DNA of 64,000 nt from Alcanivorax sp. S6407 (lineage in GTDB: Bacteria; Pseudomonadota; Gammaproteobacteria; Pseudomonadales; Alcanivoracaceae). Below, piece by piece: positions 21,136 to 31,675 of the stretch. The stretch covers positions 1-64,000 of the forward strand of contig NZ_JALKBH010000001.1 of NCBI RefSeq assembly GCF_023016115.1. The letters run 5' to 3'. The stretch's first letter is position 1, and every line of letters starts with the position of its first letter. A program made the position numbers and the translations under genes. The notes beneath the pieces are model-generated. The model saw only the letters and a list, made by a program, of their open reading frames with translations, ran no database searches and was not told the origin of the DNA.

Positions 21136-21515
21136 GCGTGGCGTAACCCCAGCATTTCCAGTTTGCTGGCCAGCGCTTCGGACGAGAACGGCTTCATCAG
21201 GTATTCATCCGCACCGGCGGTGAGGGCTTCTACCATATGGCCCACTTCGGCTTCACTGGTGACCACCAGCAACTTCATGTTGGTGTAGCAGTTCTGTCCG
21301 CGCACGGCCTTGATGAAATCCAGCCCGTTCATGACCGGCATGTTCCAGTCCACCAGTGCCAGGCTCGGAATGTTGGCATCTTCCTCGAGCATGGAGATGG
21401 CCTGTTGGCCATCTCCTGCTTCGTGGGTTTCATAGCCAAGCTGGTTCAGCAAGTCACCGAGGATCAGGCGCATGGCCCGTGAGTCGTCAATAACAAGTGC
21501 TTGCGGAGTCGCCAT
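21132..21515 (-). CDS. cheY: CheY-like single-domain response regulator
   Basis: 127 residues, a receiver domain only. Acidic pocket D10-D11, phospho-acceptor D56 in ALVDWNMPVMNGL, the switch threonine in VVTSEAEV and lysine in YLMKPFSSEAL. Receives phosphate from CheA and carries the signal to the output. Lies between the receptor gene (12 nt gap) and cheB (4 nt overlap). Whether its target is a flagellar or pilus motor cannot be read from this window, which has no motility structural genes. Confidence 0.9.
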   Translation of the reverse strand: MATPQALVIDDSRAMRLILGDLLNQLGYETHEAGDGQQAISMLEEDANIPSLALVDWNMPVMNGLDFIKAVRGQNCYTNMKLLVVTSEAEVGHMVEALTAGADEYLMKPFSSEALASKLEMLGLRHA

Positions 21516-21527
21516 GGCAGTTTCTCC

Positions 21528-23543
21528 TTACTTGGACTGATTGTCGGCTCGTGAGTTGCGCTCGGCATCCACGACCAGGGTTTGCAGATCTGCAGACAGC
21601 TTGGCCAGTTCCGCCGCCGCCTGACGCATGCTTTCCACGCCGGCGTTGGTGCTCTTGGCGGCCTCTGCCACACCGCTGATGTTGGTTGCCACTTCGTTGG
21701 TGCCCTTGGCGGCATCGCCAACGCGGCGGCCCATTTCATTGGTGGTGATGGTCTGCTCTTCCACTGCGGAGGCGATGGAGCCCTGTACCTGGCTGATGTG
21801 GTGAATCACTTCGCTGATACGGGCGATGCCTTCGATAGCGCCTTTCACATCTACCTGGATAGCTTCGATCTTCTGGCCGATGTCCTCGGTGGCCCGGCCG
21901 GTTTCCTTGGCCAGCTCTTTCACCTCGTTGGCCACAACGGCGAAGCCGCGGCCTGCATCACCGGCACGCGCCGCTTCGATGGTGGCGTTCAGTGCCAGCA
22001 GGTTGGTTTGCTGGGCAATACCGGTAATGACCTTGATCACCTTGCCAATCTCGGCACTGCTGGTGCCCAGGCTGCTGATGGTGGTGTTGGTGCCTTCGGC
22101 GATGCTTACCGCCTCGTCAGCAACGCGGGCGGCGTCGGTGGCGTTTTTGGCGATTTCCTTGATGCTGGCACCCATCTCTTCAATGCTGGTGGATACCGCC
22201 TGTACGTTTTCGTTGATGTCATCGGCAGTGTTCACCGCAGAGTTCGCTTCGCGGCTGGTGATAGCAGCGTTGGAGCCCATCTGGTCGCTGGTGGCGATCA
22301 TTTCTTCGGAAGAGGTCGCCAGTACTTCAACGGTGCCGCGGATACGTTCTTCCAGCAGTACCTTCTCGGTGACGATTTCCCAGGTCAGCATCGGGCCCAC
22401 ATAGCTGCCTTCAGCATCGTAGATGGCGTTCACCAGCAGGTCGGCCTTCTCGTCGCCAATGCTGATGCGGGCGCGATAGGGCAGGTTGGTGGGATCGGAC
22501 AGGATGCGGCGCTGGTGTTCGGGATGCTTGTGGAAGATATCGATGTTGGTGCCCAGCAGCTCGCTGGCCTTGATCGGCAGATGCGCTTCCAGATTCTTCA
22601 TGGTGACACTGGCCGATGGGTTCAGATATACGATCTTCAGATCCCGGTCACACAGGAACACATTGGTGGGCATCTGATCCACCATGTTCATGACCCGGCG
22701 GAACTCGTTTTCCTGACGCAGTTCGGTGGTCACGTCATCCCAGCACACGGTGTAGCCGGCGATCTTGTTTTCGCTGGTGGTCACTGCGTTGATACGGGTG
22801 CGCAGGGTGACCCCGCCGAAGTTGAAATCCGCAGAATGGGGCAGGGCATTGGGGTTGCGAAGAATGCTCTCTACCCGTTTCGGATCACGGTGGAAACGGT
22901 GGATATGGCCGTTGAGAATTTCTTCAATACGCACGCCGAAGGTGTTGTAGATCGGCTGGGAGATGGTGGCCAGCGTTTCGGTAGCACGCGGGTTGATGTA
23001 GACAATGTTCAGGTTGGTATCGGCAACGAAGACATTGGCCTGCAAACTCTCGAGCGTGGCTTTCACCCCTTCCAGACTGTCGGTCACGGAGGTTTCGATG
23101 TCCACGTCACGCAGTGCTGCATCGCTGCCTGCCTGGCTGCCGTTGTTTTGATTAGTATTGGGCTCGTTCACGATTTGCTCCTTGAGAGGTGCTACTGCCT
23201 GCATGATTTGTTCGGCAAGGTCGTCGTCTACGCCAACCGCCAGCAAGGTCTCATGAAGATGTTCAGCGACCTTGCCGAAGGATTTGGCAGTGATGTTCAG
23301 GGATTTGTGGGCTTCATCCATGGCCCGGCCGTCGTAGTTCTGAGGGCCGCCCAGCGCCTGGCTGAAGAATTTGACCTGAAGCTTTTCCAGGCCCTTTCGT
23401 TGCTTGTGACGAAAGAAGGGGGCGAGTGTTGGATCTGCCAGCACCCGGTCATAGAACTCCGACACCACCGCCTTGATGGCAGGTTCGCCGCCTACCTTTT
23501 CGTAGATGGAGTCGGTATTGATATTGTTCTGTTCATTACTCAT
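21528..23543 (-). CDS. Soluble chemoreceptor with truncated-haemoglobin, two PAS and MCP domains
   Basis: 671 residues, no transmembrane helix. Residues about 12-127 match a group-I truncated haemoglobin: [16 protein letters not shown], tyrosine B10 at Y31 in [29 protein letters not shown] with proximal histidine H79, and [10 protein letters not shown] at the end. Two PAS domains follow (about 165-285 and 290-405), each with the [15 protein letters not shown] style of aerotaxis receptors. The MCP signalling hairpin fills about 410-660, with the tip sequence [20 protein letters not shown]. It should sense O2, NO or redox state and control CheA. Globin-coupled receptors usually carry a classical 3/3 globin, so the truncated type is notable. 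Confidence 0.88.
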   Translation of the reverse strand: MSNEQNNINTDSIYEKVGGEPAIKAVVSEFYDRVLADPTLAPFFRHKQRKGLEKLQVKFFSQALGGPQNYDGRAMDEAHKSLNITAKSFGKVAEHLHETLLAVGVDDDLAEQIMQAVAPLKEQIVNEPNTNQNNGSQAGSDAALRDVDIETSVTDSLEGVKATLESLQANVFVADTNLNIVYINPRATETLATISQPIYNTFGVRIEEILNGHIHRFHRDPKRVESILRNPNALPHSADFNFGGVTLRTRINAVTTSENKIAGYTVCWDDVTTELRQENEFRRVMNMVDQMPTNVFLCDRDLKIVYLNPSASVTMKNLEAHLPIKASELLGTNIDIFHKHPEHQRRILSDPTNLPYRARISIGDEKADLLVNAIYDAEGSYVGPMLTWEIVTEKVLLEERIRGTVEVLATSSEEMIATSDQMGSNAAITSREANSAVNTADDINENVQAVSTSIEEMGASIKEIAKNATDAARVADEAVSIAEGTNTTISSLGTSSAEIGKVIKVITGIAQQTNLLALNATIEAARAGDAGRGFAVVANEVKELAKETGRATEDIGQKIEAIQVDVKGAIEGIARISEVIHHISQVQGSIASAVEEQTITTNEMGRRVGDAAKGTNEVATNISGVAEAAKSTNAGVESMRQAAAELAKLSADLQTLVVDAERNSRADNQSK

Positions 23544-23565
23544 CAGTCACTGTCCTTGTCGCTGG

Positions 23566-24057
23566 CTATTGCAATACGCTGCGTGTGTTTTCACTCAGGG
23601 AGCGGGTACACATCTCGTCTTCAAGCAGAGTGTCTAGGTCAAGTAGCAGATGCAGGTTGCCCTGCACGGAAAAAACGCCATACATGAAGCGTCGCGCGGC
23701 GCCTTTCAGGGTTTCCGGCGGCGCTTCGATGTCGTCCGGGTTGATGGTGATGATGTCGCCGATCTGGTCGACCATCAGGCCCACCTGTTCGCCGTCGTGG
23801 TTGATGATGATGTTGAAGATGTTGTCTTCCCCATCGTCGTCATCGCTACGGACTTTCTCTTCCAGGCGTAACACCTTGCGCAGGGCGATGGCCGGAACGA
23901 TACGACCGCGGATGTTCATCAGGCCCATGACCCCGGGCGGCGCCAGCGGTATATCGGTGATCTGGTGGTTGGCCAGGACTTCCTGCACGTTGTCCACGAT
24001 CACGCCATAGCTCTTGTCGGCCACGGTAAAGGTGCAAAGTAGTTGATCAGTGTTCAT
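23566..24057 (-). CDS. cheW: Chemotaxis coupling protein CheW
   Basis: 163 residues, the CheW SH3-like fold: LLCTFTVADKSYGVIVDNV, GLMNIRGRIVPAIALRKVL and QVGLMVDQIGDIITINPDDI. It links the receptor to CheA. An acidic insert (SDDDDGEDN) sits in the middle. The start overlaps the end of cheA by 11 nt. The receptor gene follows 22 nt later, consistent with a dedicated receptor-kinase complex. Confidence 0.94.
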   Translation of the reverse strand: MNTDQLLCTFTVADKSYGVIVDNVQEVLANHQITDIPLAPPGVMGLMNIRGRIVPAIALRKVLRLEEKVRSDDDDGEDNIFNIIINHDGEQVGLMVDQIGDIITINPDDIEAPPETLKGAARRFMYGVFSVQGNLHLLLDLDTLLEDEMCTRSLSENTRSVLQ

Positions 24058-26284
24058 CCCGGCCTCCGTTGTTCATGTCACGGTAGTGGTTGAACAGGGC
24101 GTCACTGTCGATGAAATCAGTGATGTGCCCCTGGAGGATGCCGGCACCGAGAATGCCGTCGGACTTGGCGACTTTCTCGATATTGGCCTTGTCGTCGGAG
24201 ACGATGTCGATGATGTCGTTGACCACCAGGCCCACCTCACCAAACTCGGTGGGTTGCACCACGATGCGGATCATCTCGTTATCGTCATGCTTGTCAGTAT
24301 CTTCTCCGAGGCGAATCAGCGGCAGGATCTTGCCGCGGTACTGAATCACTTCCCGGCCGGCGGAGTATTCGATCAGGTCGCGGCTGACTTCTTCGAGACG
24401 GGAAACCTTGGACAGGGAAATGGCGGAACGGCCGGTTTGCTCGTTGGGACGAACCAGCAAGAAGTTTTCCGCCACGTTGATGGGCTGATGGCTCTGGTCG
24501 TCCATATGTGCCTGCTGGTTGAGTTTGCGATCCTGGCGGGTGACACCGGCGAAGTCGGCGGTGGATTTCACATCCAGAATCAGGGCCACGCGGCCATCAC
24601 CCATGATGGTGGCGCCGGCGAAGCAGGGGTTGTCCTTGAGCAGGCGGCCCAATGGTTTGACCACGATTTCCTCGGTGTCACGCACGTCATCCACCAGCAA
24701 GCCGAATTCCTGCTGGTCTGCGGTGAGCACCAGAATGAACTGGTCGTGCTGCTTTTCCGGTGTGCCCATGTGCATCAGGGAGCGCATGTCCACCAGTGGC
24801 AGCAGGCGACCGCGCAGGCGATACACCAGGGCGTCATGGACTGTCTGGATATCTTCTTCCAGCTTGTCGGCTTCCACGTAGACCACTTCCAGCAGGTTGA
24901 CCTGGGGGATGGCGAAACGCTGATGCAGACAGCGGACAATCAGGGCCGGGACGATGGCCAGGGTGAGCGGAATCTTGAGTTTGAAGGTAGTGCCTTTGCC
25001 CGGCGTGCTCTTGATGTCGATGGAGCCGCCAATGCGTTCCACATTGTTGCGCACCACATCCAGACCGACACCACGGCCGGACAAGTCGTTGACGGTTTCG
25101 GCGGTGGAGAAGCCGGGCTGGAAGATATAGCGAATCTTTTCCCGCTCGGTCAGCGAATCCACCTGGTCGGGGTGTAGAAGGCCGGCGGCCAGTGCCCGGG
25201 CGATGATTTTCTTGCTGTCCAGACCTTTGCCATCGTCGGTGATTTCAACGGTGACATTACCGCTTTCATGGTAGGCGCTGAGGGTCAGGGTCCCGGCTTC
25301 GGGTTTGCCAGCGGCCACACGGGTTTCGGGGGATTCGATGCCGTGATCCACGGCATTGCGTACCAGGTGAATCAGCGGATCGCGAATCGCTTCCAGCAGG
25401 CTGCGGTCCAGTTCGGTATCGCCACCCTTGAGGATCGGGGTGACTTTCTTGCCGGTTTTCTTTTCCAGGTCACGGAGCAGGCGCGGGTAAGTGGCCCAGG
25501 CGTTGCGGATGGGCTGCATGCGCGTCTGCATCAGGCCTTCCTGCAATTCACTGGTGACCAGATTGAGGCGCTGGGAAAGGTTGACCAGCTGGGAGTCGTT
25601 CTGGCTGGCGGCATGTTGCAGCAGCTGGTTGCGGGTCAGTACCAGTTCGCCTACCACGTTCATCAGCTTGTCCAGGAGGACAACATCAACGCGTACCGTG
25701 CTGTCGGAGGGCGTCGGGTTTGCGGCTGAAGGGTTGTCAGGATGGTCGTCTTTTTCTTCCAGGTCGGAGGCAACGGTTTCCGCCTCTGCCGCTGTAGTGG
25801 TTTCCCCCTTTTCTGCAACCGGTTCCTCGCTGATGGTCACTGCACTGGAGGTTTCCACTTCCGGTTCAGGAATCACCACGGCTGGTTCGTCGGCACTTTT
25901 TTCCGGCACCAGTTCGTGCAGTCGCGCCATCAGCGCGTCGGGAGCGGAATCACCATCGTTGCCGTCGTTGTTGATGCGCTTGAGGAAAACCCGGATTTCA
26001 TCCACGCCATCGAGCAGCGCGGCGGCGATATCCAGATCCATTTTCAGGTGCCCGTCGCGCATGGCGCCGAGGATGTCTTCCATCAGATGGGTTAGCGCTT
26101 CCAGGTGACTGAACCCGAAAAATCCGCAGGTGCCCTTGATGGTATGAATGGCCCGGAAGGCGCTGGCGACACATTCGCTATCGTCCGGAGCGCGCTCCAG
26201 GGCGACGATGTCCTGTTCCAGTTGCGCCAGATTCTCATCGCTCTCGATCAGGAAGCTCTGTAGCGCTTTATCATTTTGTGGCAT
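24047..26284 (-). CDS. cheA: Chemotaxis histidine kinase CheA with an extra C-terminal CheW-like domain
   Basis: 745 residues. The P1 phosphotransfer domain has H47 in SAFRAIHTIKGTCGFFGF. After an acidic Glu/Ala/Pro linker (about 130-195) with no clear P2 domain comes the dimerisation and ATPase core: HLVRNAVDHGIESPETR (N box), EITDDGKGLDSKKI (G1) and GRGVGLDVVRNNVERIGG (G2). A CheW-like P5 domain follows (about 430-570) and then a second CheW-like domain (about 600-730, NDIIDIVSDDKANIEK). It autophosphorylates and passes phosphate to CheY and CheB. The doubled P5 and missing P2 suggest a non-enteric-type array. Confidence 0.95.
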   Translation of the reverse strand: MPQNDKALQSFLIESDENLAQLEQDIVALERAPDDSECVASAFRAIHTIKGTCGFFGFSHLEALTHLMEDILGAMRDGHLKMDLDIAAALLDGVDEIRVFLKRINNDGNDGDSAPDALMARLHELVPEKSADEPAVVIPEPEVETSSAVTISEEPVAEKGETTTAAEAETVASDLEEKDDHPDNPSAANPTPSDSTVRVDVVLLDKLMNVVGELVLTRNQLLQHAASQNDSQLVNLSQRLNLVTSELQEGLMQTRMQPIRNAWATYPRLLRDLEKKTGKKVTPILKGGDTELDRSLLEAIRDPLIHLVRNAVDHGIESPETRVAAGKPEAGTLTLSAYHESGNVTVEITDDGKGLDSKKIIARALAAGLLHPDQVDSLTEREKIRYIFQPGFSTAETVNDLSGRGVGLDVVRNNVERIGGSIDIKSTPGKGTTFKLKIPLTLAIVPALIVRCLHQRFAIPQVNLLEVVYVEADKLEEDIQTVHDALVYRLRGRLLPLVDMRSLMHMGTPEKQHDQFILVLTADQQEFGLLVDDVRDTEEIVVKPLGRLLKDNPCFAGATIMGDGRVALILDVKSTADFAGVTRQDRKLNQQAHMDDQSHQPINVAENFLLVRPNEQTGRSAISLSKVSRLEEVSRDLIEYSAGREVIQYRGKILPLIRLGEDTDKHDDNEMIRIVVQPTEFGEVGLVVNDIIDIVSDDKANIEKVAKSDGILGAGILQGHITDFIDSDALFNHYRDMNNGGRDEH

Positions 26285-26320
26285 GACCAGTCCCGGTTAT
26301 GTGGTTGTTCTTTTATGCGG

Positions 26321-26746
26321 TCAGGCTGAAGTTTGTTTCATCAGGGAAGTCAGTCGCATCACCGATCGCAGATCGCTGTCGTGGGGCGGTTTGACCAGGT
26401 AGTTGTTGCAGCCGGCCTTGTGGCCTGCCATGTGGGATTCGGCGGAGGTGATGCTGGAGAGCATGGCGATACGGGCGGTGACCCCCATTTCGCGCAGCTT
26501 GCTGCAGGCCTCCAGCCCGCCCATGCCGGGCATTTCCACATCCATGAAGATCAGATCGAAGTCGGCTTTCTCGGCGCAGGAGAGGGCTTCATTGCCATCC
26601 ACGGCCTGGAATACTTCGATTTCAAAGGAGTCTTCGGCGAGTTCGTAGAGTTTGGCGATGATCAGGCTGCGGACGGCGGAACTGTCATCCACCACCAGGA
26701 TGGAGAGTCGATTGTTTTCTTGCTGTGGTGCCAGTGCTGCTTCCAT
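26321..26746 (-). CDS. Receiver-domain response regulator heading the chemotaxis operon
   Basis: 141 residues from ATG 26746 (GAGG 7 nt upstream). Receiver fold with acidic pair D20-D21, phospho-acceptor D69 in LIFMDVEMPGMGGLEA and lysine in NNYLVKPPHDSD. No output domain. First gene of the leftward operon, 36 nt before cheA, so probably a second CheY acting as phosphate sink or alternative output. Confidence 0.88.
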   Translation of the reverse strand: MEAALAPQQENNRLSILVVDDSSAVRSLIIAKLYELAEDSFEIEVFQAVDGNEALSCAEKADFDLIFMDVEMPGMGGLEACSKLREMGVTARIAMLSSITSAESHMAGHKAGCNNYLVKPPHDSDLRSVMRLTSLMKQTSA

Positions 26747-27143
26747 AGTCGGCCTCAATGTAGCAATGAGGTGACGAAGTGGTTTTGCCACTTCTCCCTG
26801 TGCCTGCTGGTGGGCAGGCTTACGTGTTTAGAAGTAATGGATCAGCAGGGAAGGGGAAACAATTTGTGGACCAGTGGTCTATTGATGGCGACATCTGCTT
26901 TATATGTTTTTTGGTTATAAAACACTGATGTCAGTCACAAATTCCAATCCCTGGTAGAGCCATTGCCGTCTTATTCCTTGACGACATATTCACGGTAATC
27001 CTCAACAGTCCCAGTACGCTCCTTCCGGGGGACGAGTGCAACAAGGACTAGGATGAACGGAATTTTTTTAGCCATAGGTATTAGCGGCACCAGAAAGCGG
27101 CAAGAAACAAGCAGTAAGGGAGGGCAGGGGCAAAAACGGGCAC
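26747..27143. other. Intergenic region upstream of the chemotaxis operon
   Basis: About 400 nt. It should hold the leftward promoter of the chemotaxis operon; 26880-26950 is AT-rich. A 34-codon frame on the minus strand (from 27075) starts MAKKIPFILVLVALVPRKER but has no ribosome site, so it is not called as a gene. Confidence 0.5.
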
Positions 27144-27173
27144 AAAAAAAGCCCGCCAAAGGGCGGGCTGGGG
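27144..27173 (-). terminator. Terminator of the RND efflux operon
   Basis: AGCCCGCC and GGCGGGCT stem; on the minus strand it is followed by TTTTTTTG. Confidence 0.85.
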
Positions 27174-27194
27174 AAGTGTAATCGGTTCGGGCCG

Positions 27195-30100
27195 TCAGTC
27201 GTGGCGGCCGTTGAGGGGCACGCCGGAGAGCTTCCTGACCACCACATAGAACAGCGGGATAAAGAAGATCGCCAGTACGGTGGCGGTGAACATGCCGCCG
27301 AATACCCCGGTGCCGATGGCGTTGCGGGCGCCAGCGCCAGCGCCGGTGCTGATCATCAACGGGGTCACGCCGAGCATGAAGGCCAGCGAGGTCATCAGGA
27401 TCGGGCGTAGCCGCATGCGCACCGCCTGCAGTGTGGCTGACAACAGGTGCTCGCCTTTCTGTTCCAGCTCCAGGGCGAATTCCGCAATCAGAATGGCGTT
27501 CTTGGCAGACAGGCCAATCGTCGTGAGCAGGCCTACCTGGAAGAACACGTCATTGTTGAGGCCGCGGAAGGAGGCAGCCAGTACCGCACCGATCACACCC
27601 AGCGGTACCACCAGCATTACCGCGAACGGAATCGACCAGCTTTCATAGAGTGCTGCCAGACACAGGAACACCACCAGCAGGGAAATGATGTAAAGGGCTG
27701 GAGCCTGGTCACCAGACTGGCGCTCCTGATAGGACATGCCAGTCCACTCGAAGCCGAAGCCGGGGGGCAGTTTGGCGGCCAGCTCTTCCATGGCGATCAT
27801 GGCGTCACCGGTACTGTAACCGGGGGCGGCATTACCCTGGATATTCACCGAGGAGACGCCGTTGTAGCGCTCCAGTTTCGGGGAGCCGTAGGTCCAGTGG
27901 CCGGTGGCGAAGGCCGAGAAGGGCACCATGTCGCCCTGGTTGTTGCGCACGAACCAGTCGTTGATGTTCTCCGGCAGCATGCGGTAGGGCGCATCGGCCT
28001 GCACATAGACTCGCTTGACCCGGCCGCGGTCAACAAAGTTATTCACGTAGCTGGAGCCCCAGGCAATCTGCAGGGTGCTGTTGATGTCGCTGATGGACAG
28101 GCCAAGAGCACGGGCCTTCTGCTGGTCGATGTCGATCTGGTACTGCGGGCTGTCCTCCAGGCCGTTGGGCCGTACGCCGACCAGACGCGGATCCTGGCTG
28201 GCCATACCGAGCATCATGTTGCGTGCATTGATCAGGGCTTCGTGGCCCTGGCCAGCCTGGTCCAGCAGCTGGAAATCGAAGCCGCTGGCGTTGCCCAGCG
28301 CCGGAATAGAGGGCGGACTGAGGGCGAACATCATGGCTTCACGAATGGTCGAGAAGTAGCCCATGGCCCGGCCGACTACCTGGTTGGCACCATCCACGCT
28401 GAGATCCCGCTCGGACCAGTCCTTGAGGTTCACAAACGCCATACCGGCATTCTGGCCACGACCGGTGAAGCTGAAGCCGGCTACCGTGAAGAGCCCGTCT
28501 ACGGCGCCGGATTCCTCGTTAAGGTAGTAGTCTTCCATCTTCTTCAGTACATCCACGGTCTGCTCCTGGGTGGAGCCGGCCGGCAGGGTCACCAGAGTAA
28601 ACAGGATCCCCTGATCTTCGTCAGGCAGGAAGCTGGAGGGCAGGCGCAGGAAGCTGAAGCCGAGTACGCCAACAATGACCACATAGATGAACAGGTAGCG
28701 GCCGCGTTTTCCGAGAATCTTCTCGACGCTGCCCTGGTACTTGCGGCTGCTGCGGTCGAAGCTGCGGTTGAACCAGCCAAAGAATCCCTTGTCGGTCTGA
28801 TGCTCGCTGTCCTTGGCCTTGAGCATGGTGGCACAGAGGGCAGGGGTGAGGATCAGGGCCACCAGTACCGACAGCACCATGGCAGAGACGATGGTGATTG
28901 AGAACTGGCGATAGATGGCGCCGGTGGAACCGGGGAAGAATGCCATGGGCACGAAAACCGCAGACAACACCAGGGCGATACCCACCAGAGCACCGGTGAT
29001 CTGGCCCATGGATTTGCGGGTGGCTTCCTTGGGCGGCAAGCCCTCGTCGTGCATGACCCGTTCCACGTTTTCTACCACCACGATGGCGTCATCCACCAGC
29101 AGGCCAATGGCCAGCACCATGCCGAACATGGTTAGTGTATTGATGGAGTAGCCGAAAGCGGCCAGTACCGCAAAGGTACCCAGCAAGACTACAGGCACGG
29201 CCAGGGTCGGGATCAGGGTGGCGCGGAAGTTCTGCAGGAACAGGTACATCACCAGGAAGACCAGGACGATGGCCTCGAACAGGGTGTGCACCACCTCCTC
29301 AATGGAAATGCTTACGAAAGGAGTGGTGTCGTAGGGGAACACCATCTCCATCTTGTCCGGGAAGAACGGTTCCAGCTCGGCCAGCCGCTTGCGCAGCAGA
29401 TCGGCGGTTTCCAGCGCATTGGCGCCGGTTGCCAGGTTGATGGCGATACCGGTGGCCGGCTTGCCGTTGTAACGGCCGGCAATGTCATAGCTCTGCGCGG
29501 CCAGTTCTACCCGCGCTACATCTTCCAGAAACACCTGGGAGCCGTCCGGGTTTACCTTGAGCAGGATGTTCCTGAACTCTTCGGTATTCTCCAGTCGGGT
29601 CTGGGCGATGATGGTGGCGTTGAGCTGCTGGCCTTCCACCGCCGGTGCGCCGCCCAGCTGGCCACCGGCCACCTGGTTGTTCTGCACCCGAATGGTCTGC
29701 ACCACATCCTGGGGGGTGAGATCGAATTTGTTGAGCTGGTTCGGATCCAGCCAGATACGCATGGCGTAGGGGGCTCCAAACAGCTGGATCTGTCCCACGC
29801 CGGCCACCCGGCTGATGGGATCCTGAATGTTGGAGGCCACGTAGTCGGCAAGGTCGGCACGGGTGAGGCTGCCGTCCTCGGAAGTGAAGCCAACCACCAT
29901 CAGGAAGGAGTCAGAGCTCTTGGTGACCTGCATGCCTTGCTGCTGAACTTCCTGGGGGAGCAGCGGTGTGGCCAGCTGCAGTTTGTTCTGCACCTGTACC
30001 TGAGCGATGTCCGGATCGGTGCCTGGCGCGAACGTCAGACTGATCTGGGCGTTACCAAAAGAGTCACTGCTGGAGCTCATGTACATCAGGTTATCGATGC

Positions 30101-30311
30101 CGTTCATTTGCTGTTCGATAACCTGGGTAACGGAGTCTTCCACCGTCTGTGCCGATGCACCGGGATAGTTACCGGCAATGGTCACCGCGGGCGGTGCCAC
30201 CGTGGGGTACTGCTCAATGGGCAGCGTATAAATCGCCAGGGCGCCGGCCATCATCATGATGATGGCGATCACCCAGGCAAAGATGGGGCGGTCGATAAAA
30301 AATCTGGCCAT
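27195..30311 (-). CDS. RND efflux pump inner-membrane permease (AcrB/MexB/HAE1 type)
   Basis: 1,038 residues, normal for HAE1-type pumps. It begins [20 protein letters not shown], has 12 predicted membrane helices and two large periplasmic loops. Proton-relay aspartates are in the [18 protein letters not shown] segment, and the permease signature GATRKSM-like box follows. It drives drug, solvent or lipid efflux with proton motive force. The adaptor gene lies 27 nt upstream. No outer-membrane channel gene is in this operon, so it must borrow a TolC/OprM-like partner. Confidence 0.95.
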   Translation of the reverse strand: MARFFIDRPIFAWVIAIIMMMAGALAIYTLPIEQYPTVAPPAVTIAGNYPGASAQTVEDSVTQVIEQQMNGIDNLMYMSSSSDSFGNAQISLTFAPGTDPDIAQVQVQNKLQLATPLLPQEVQQQGMQVTKSSDSFLMVVGFTSEDGSLTRADLADYVASNIQDPISRVAGVGQIQLFGAPYAMRIWLDPNQLNKFDLTPQDVVQTIRVQNNQVAGGQLGGAPAVEGQQLNATIIAQTRLENTEEFRNILLKVNPDGSQVFLEDVARVELAAQSYDIAGRYNGKPATGIAINLATGANALETADLLRKRLAELEPFFPDKMEMVFPYDTTPFVSISIEEVVHTLFEAIVLVFLVMYLFLQNFRATLIPTLAVPVVLLGTFAVLAAFGYSINTLTMFGMVLAIGLLVDDAIVVVENVERVMHDEGLPPKEATRKSMGQITGALVGIALVLSAVFVPMAFFPGSTGAIYRQFSITIVSAMVLSVLVALILTPALCATMLKAKDSEHQTDKGFFGWFNRSFDRSSRKYQGSVEKILGKRGRYLFIYVVIVGVLGFSFLRLPSSFLPDEDQGILFTLVTLPAGSTQEQTVDVLKKMEDYYLNEESGAVDGLFTVAGFSFTGRGQNAGMAFVNLKDWSERDLSVDGANQVVGRAMGYFSTIREAMMFALSPPSIPALGNASGFDFQLLDQAGQGHEALINARNMMLGMASQDPRLVGVRPNGLEDSPQYQIDIDQQKARALGLSISDINSTLQIAWGSSYVNNFVDRGRVKRVYVQADAPYRMLPENINDWFVRNNQGDMVPFSAFATGHWTYGSPKLERYNGVSSVNIQGNAAPGYSTGDAMIAMEELAAKLPPGFGFEWTGMSYQERQSGDQAPALYIISLLVVFLCLAALYESWSIPFAVMLVVPLGVIGAVLAASFRGLNNDVFFQVGLLTTIGLSAKNAILIAEFALELEQKGEHLLSATLQAVRMRLRPILMTSLAFMLGVTPLMISTGAGAGARNAIGTGVFGGMFTATVLAIFFIPLFYVVVRKLSGVPLNGRHD

Positions 30312-30338
30312 GGGATTCCCGCTTCTCTGAAAGCTGCG

Positions 30339-31508
30339 TTAGTGGTCGACGTTAGCGGTGTTGTTGGCGCTAGCCTCGGTGTTCACCGGGCTGACGGGCA
30401 TGCCGGGCTGGATACGCTGCAATCCATCCACGATCAGCCGGTCACCCTTGTTGAGGCCCTGGCTGATCAGCCACTGGCTTTTCACTGCTCGCTCGGTAGT
30501 CACGTTGACCTTCTTCACCATGTTGTCGCTGTCGATCAGCATGGCGAACGCCTGGCCGGTGGGGTCGCGGGAAATACTTTTCTGTGGAACCAGAATGGTG
30601 TTGCTGCGCTGCCCTTCGGGGAGGCGGCCACGCACAAACATGCCGGGCAGCAGATCGCCATCGGGGTTCGGGAACAGGGCGCGCAGGGTCACGGAGCCGG
30701 TGCTTTCGTCCACTGCATATTCGGAGAACTGCAGGGTGCCAGCCTGCCCATAGGCGCTGCCGTCTTCCAGCAGCAGGGTGATGCGTGCCTGGTCTTCACT
30801 GACCTGCTCCAGCTCACCGGCGGCCATGGCCTGACGCAGCTGACGCAGTTCGTTACTGGACTGGGTCAGATCCACAAAGATCGGGTCCAGCTGGCGGATG
30901 GTGGCCATGGCCTGGGCCTGATTGGCGGTGACCAGTGCCCCCGCGGTGACATTGGAGCGGCCGATGCGGCCATCGATGGGAGCACTGATGGTGGCGTAAT
31001 CCAGATTGATTTGGGCGCTCAGCAGGCTGGCGCGGGCAGCGGCCACGGCGGCCTTGTTCTCATCCAGTTGGGCGCGAGCTTCGTCGTATTCCTGCTGGCT
31101 GACAGAGCGTTTTTCCAGCAGCTGCCGGAAGCGCTTTTCACGCAGCTCATTGGAATGCAGAGTGGCCTGGGCACGGGCCAGCTCGGCACGGGCGGTAGCA
31201 ACAGCGGCGCGGTAGGTGCGGTCATCAATCTGGTAGAGCGGCTGGCCGGCTTTCACTTCCTGACCTTCCTCGAACAGTCGCTCCTTGATGACGCCGCTGA
31301 CCTGGGGACGCACTTCGGCAATGCGATGCGCAGTGGTTCGGCCGGGCAATTCCCGGTCGAGGGTGACGGTTTCGGATTCAACCGTAATGAAACCCACTTC
31401 GGGGGCCTGTTGCTGCATCTGGCCTTGTTGGCCGCCGTTGTCGCTACAGCCTGCCAGCTGCAGGCCAAGGATCACAGCCATGGTGGAAAGAATGAAACCG
31501 CTGCGCAT
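30339..31508 (-). CDS. RND periplasmic adaptor lipoprotein (AcrA/MexA type)
   Basis: 389 residues. The lipoprotein signal ends at lipobox LAGC (MAVILGLQLAGCSDNGG). The lipoyl/barrel-sandwich halves are EVRPQVSGVIKERLFEEGQEVKAGQPLYQID and INLDYATISAPIDGRIGRS, separated by an alpha-hairpin (about 95-160). Beta-barrel and membrane-proximal domains follow. It bridges the permease to an outer-membrane channel. First gene of the operon, divergent from the TetR regulator. Confidence 0.95.
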   Translation of the reverse strand: MRSGFILSTMAVILGLQLAGCSDNGGQQGQMQQQAPEVGFITVESETVTLDRELPGRTTAHRIAEVRPQVSGVIKERLFEEGQEVKAGQPLYQIDDRTYRAAVATARAELARAQATLHSNELREKRFRQLLEKRSVSQQEYDEARAQLDENKAAVAAARASLLSAQINLDYATISAPIDGRIGRSNVTAGALVTANQAQAMATIRQLDPIFVDLTQSSNELRQLRQAMAAGELEQVSEDQARITLLLEDGSAYGQAGTLQFSEYAVDESTGSVTLRALFPNPDGDLLPGMFVRGRLPEGQRSNTILVPQKSISRDPTGQAFAMLIDSDNMVKKVNVTTERAVKSQWLISQGLNKGDRLIVDGLQRIQPGMPVSPVNTEASANNTANVDH

Positions 31509-31599
31509 AGTGACCTCTATTCCCTGGATTCACGCCATAACCATTGTCAGGAGACAGTGGGGCGGAGTTGTAATAAAAATGAATCAAGTTCATTATAAA

Positions 31600-31623
31600 T
31601 ACATACATCCCTGAATGTATACA
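31600..31623. promoter_or_regulatory. AcrR-like operator
   Basis: A 24-bp near-palindrome, TACATACATCCCTGAATGTA then TACA. The Escherichia coli AcrR site as I recall it has the same TACATACAT...TGAATGTA skeleton. It lies between the adaptor gene and the divergent TetR gene, 53 nt from the regulator start. A second short palindrome, ATGAATCAAGTTCAT, sits at about 31580-31594. Confidence 0.75.
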
Positions 31624-31675
31624 GTGGACAACGCGGTTCGTTCGACTTTTTCGATCTTTACCCACAGGGCACCCC

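Noticed and set aside
21582-23687. A 701-codon frame antisense to the chemoreceptor, and similar long frames opposite cheA and the RND permease
   Set aside because: The sense genes are unmistakable; antisense text is compositionally biased and shows no domain.
26971-27075. A 34-codon minus-strand frame with a hydrophobic start
   Set aside because: No ribosome site and no conservation evidence; could be real but cannot be supported.
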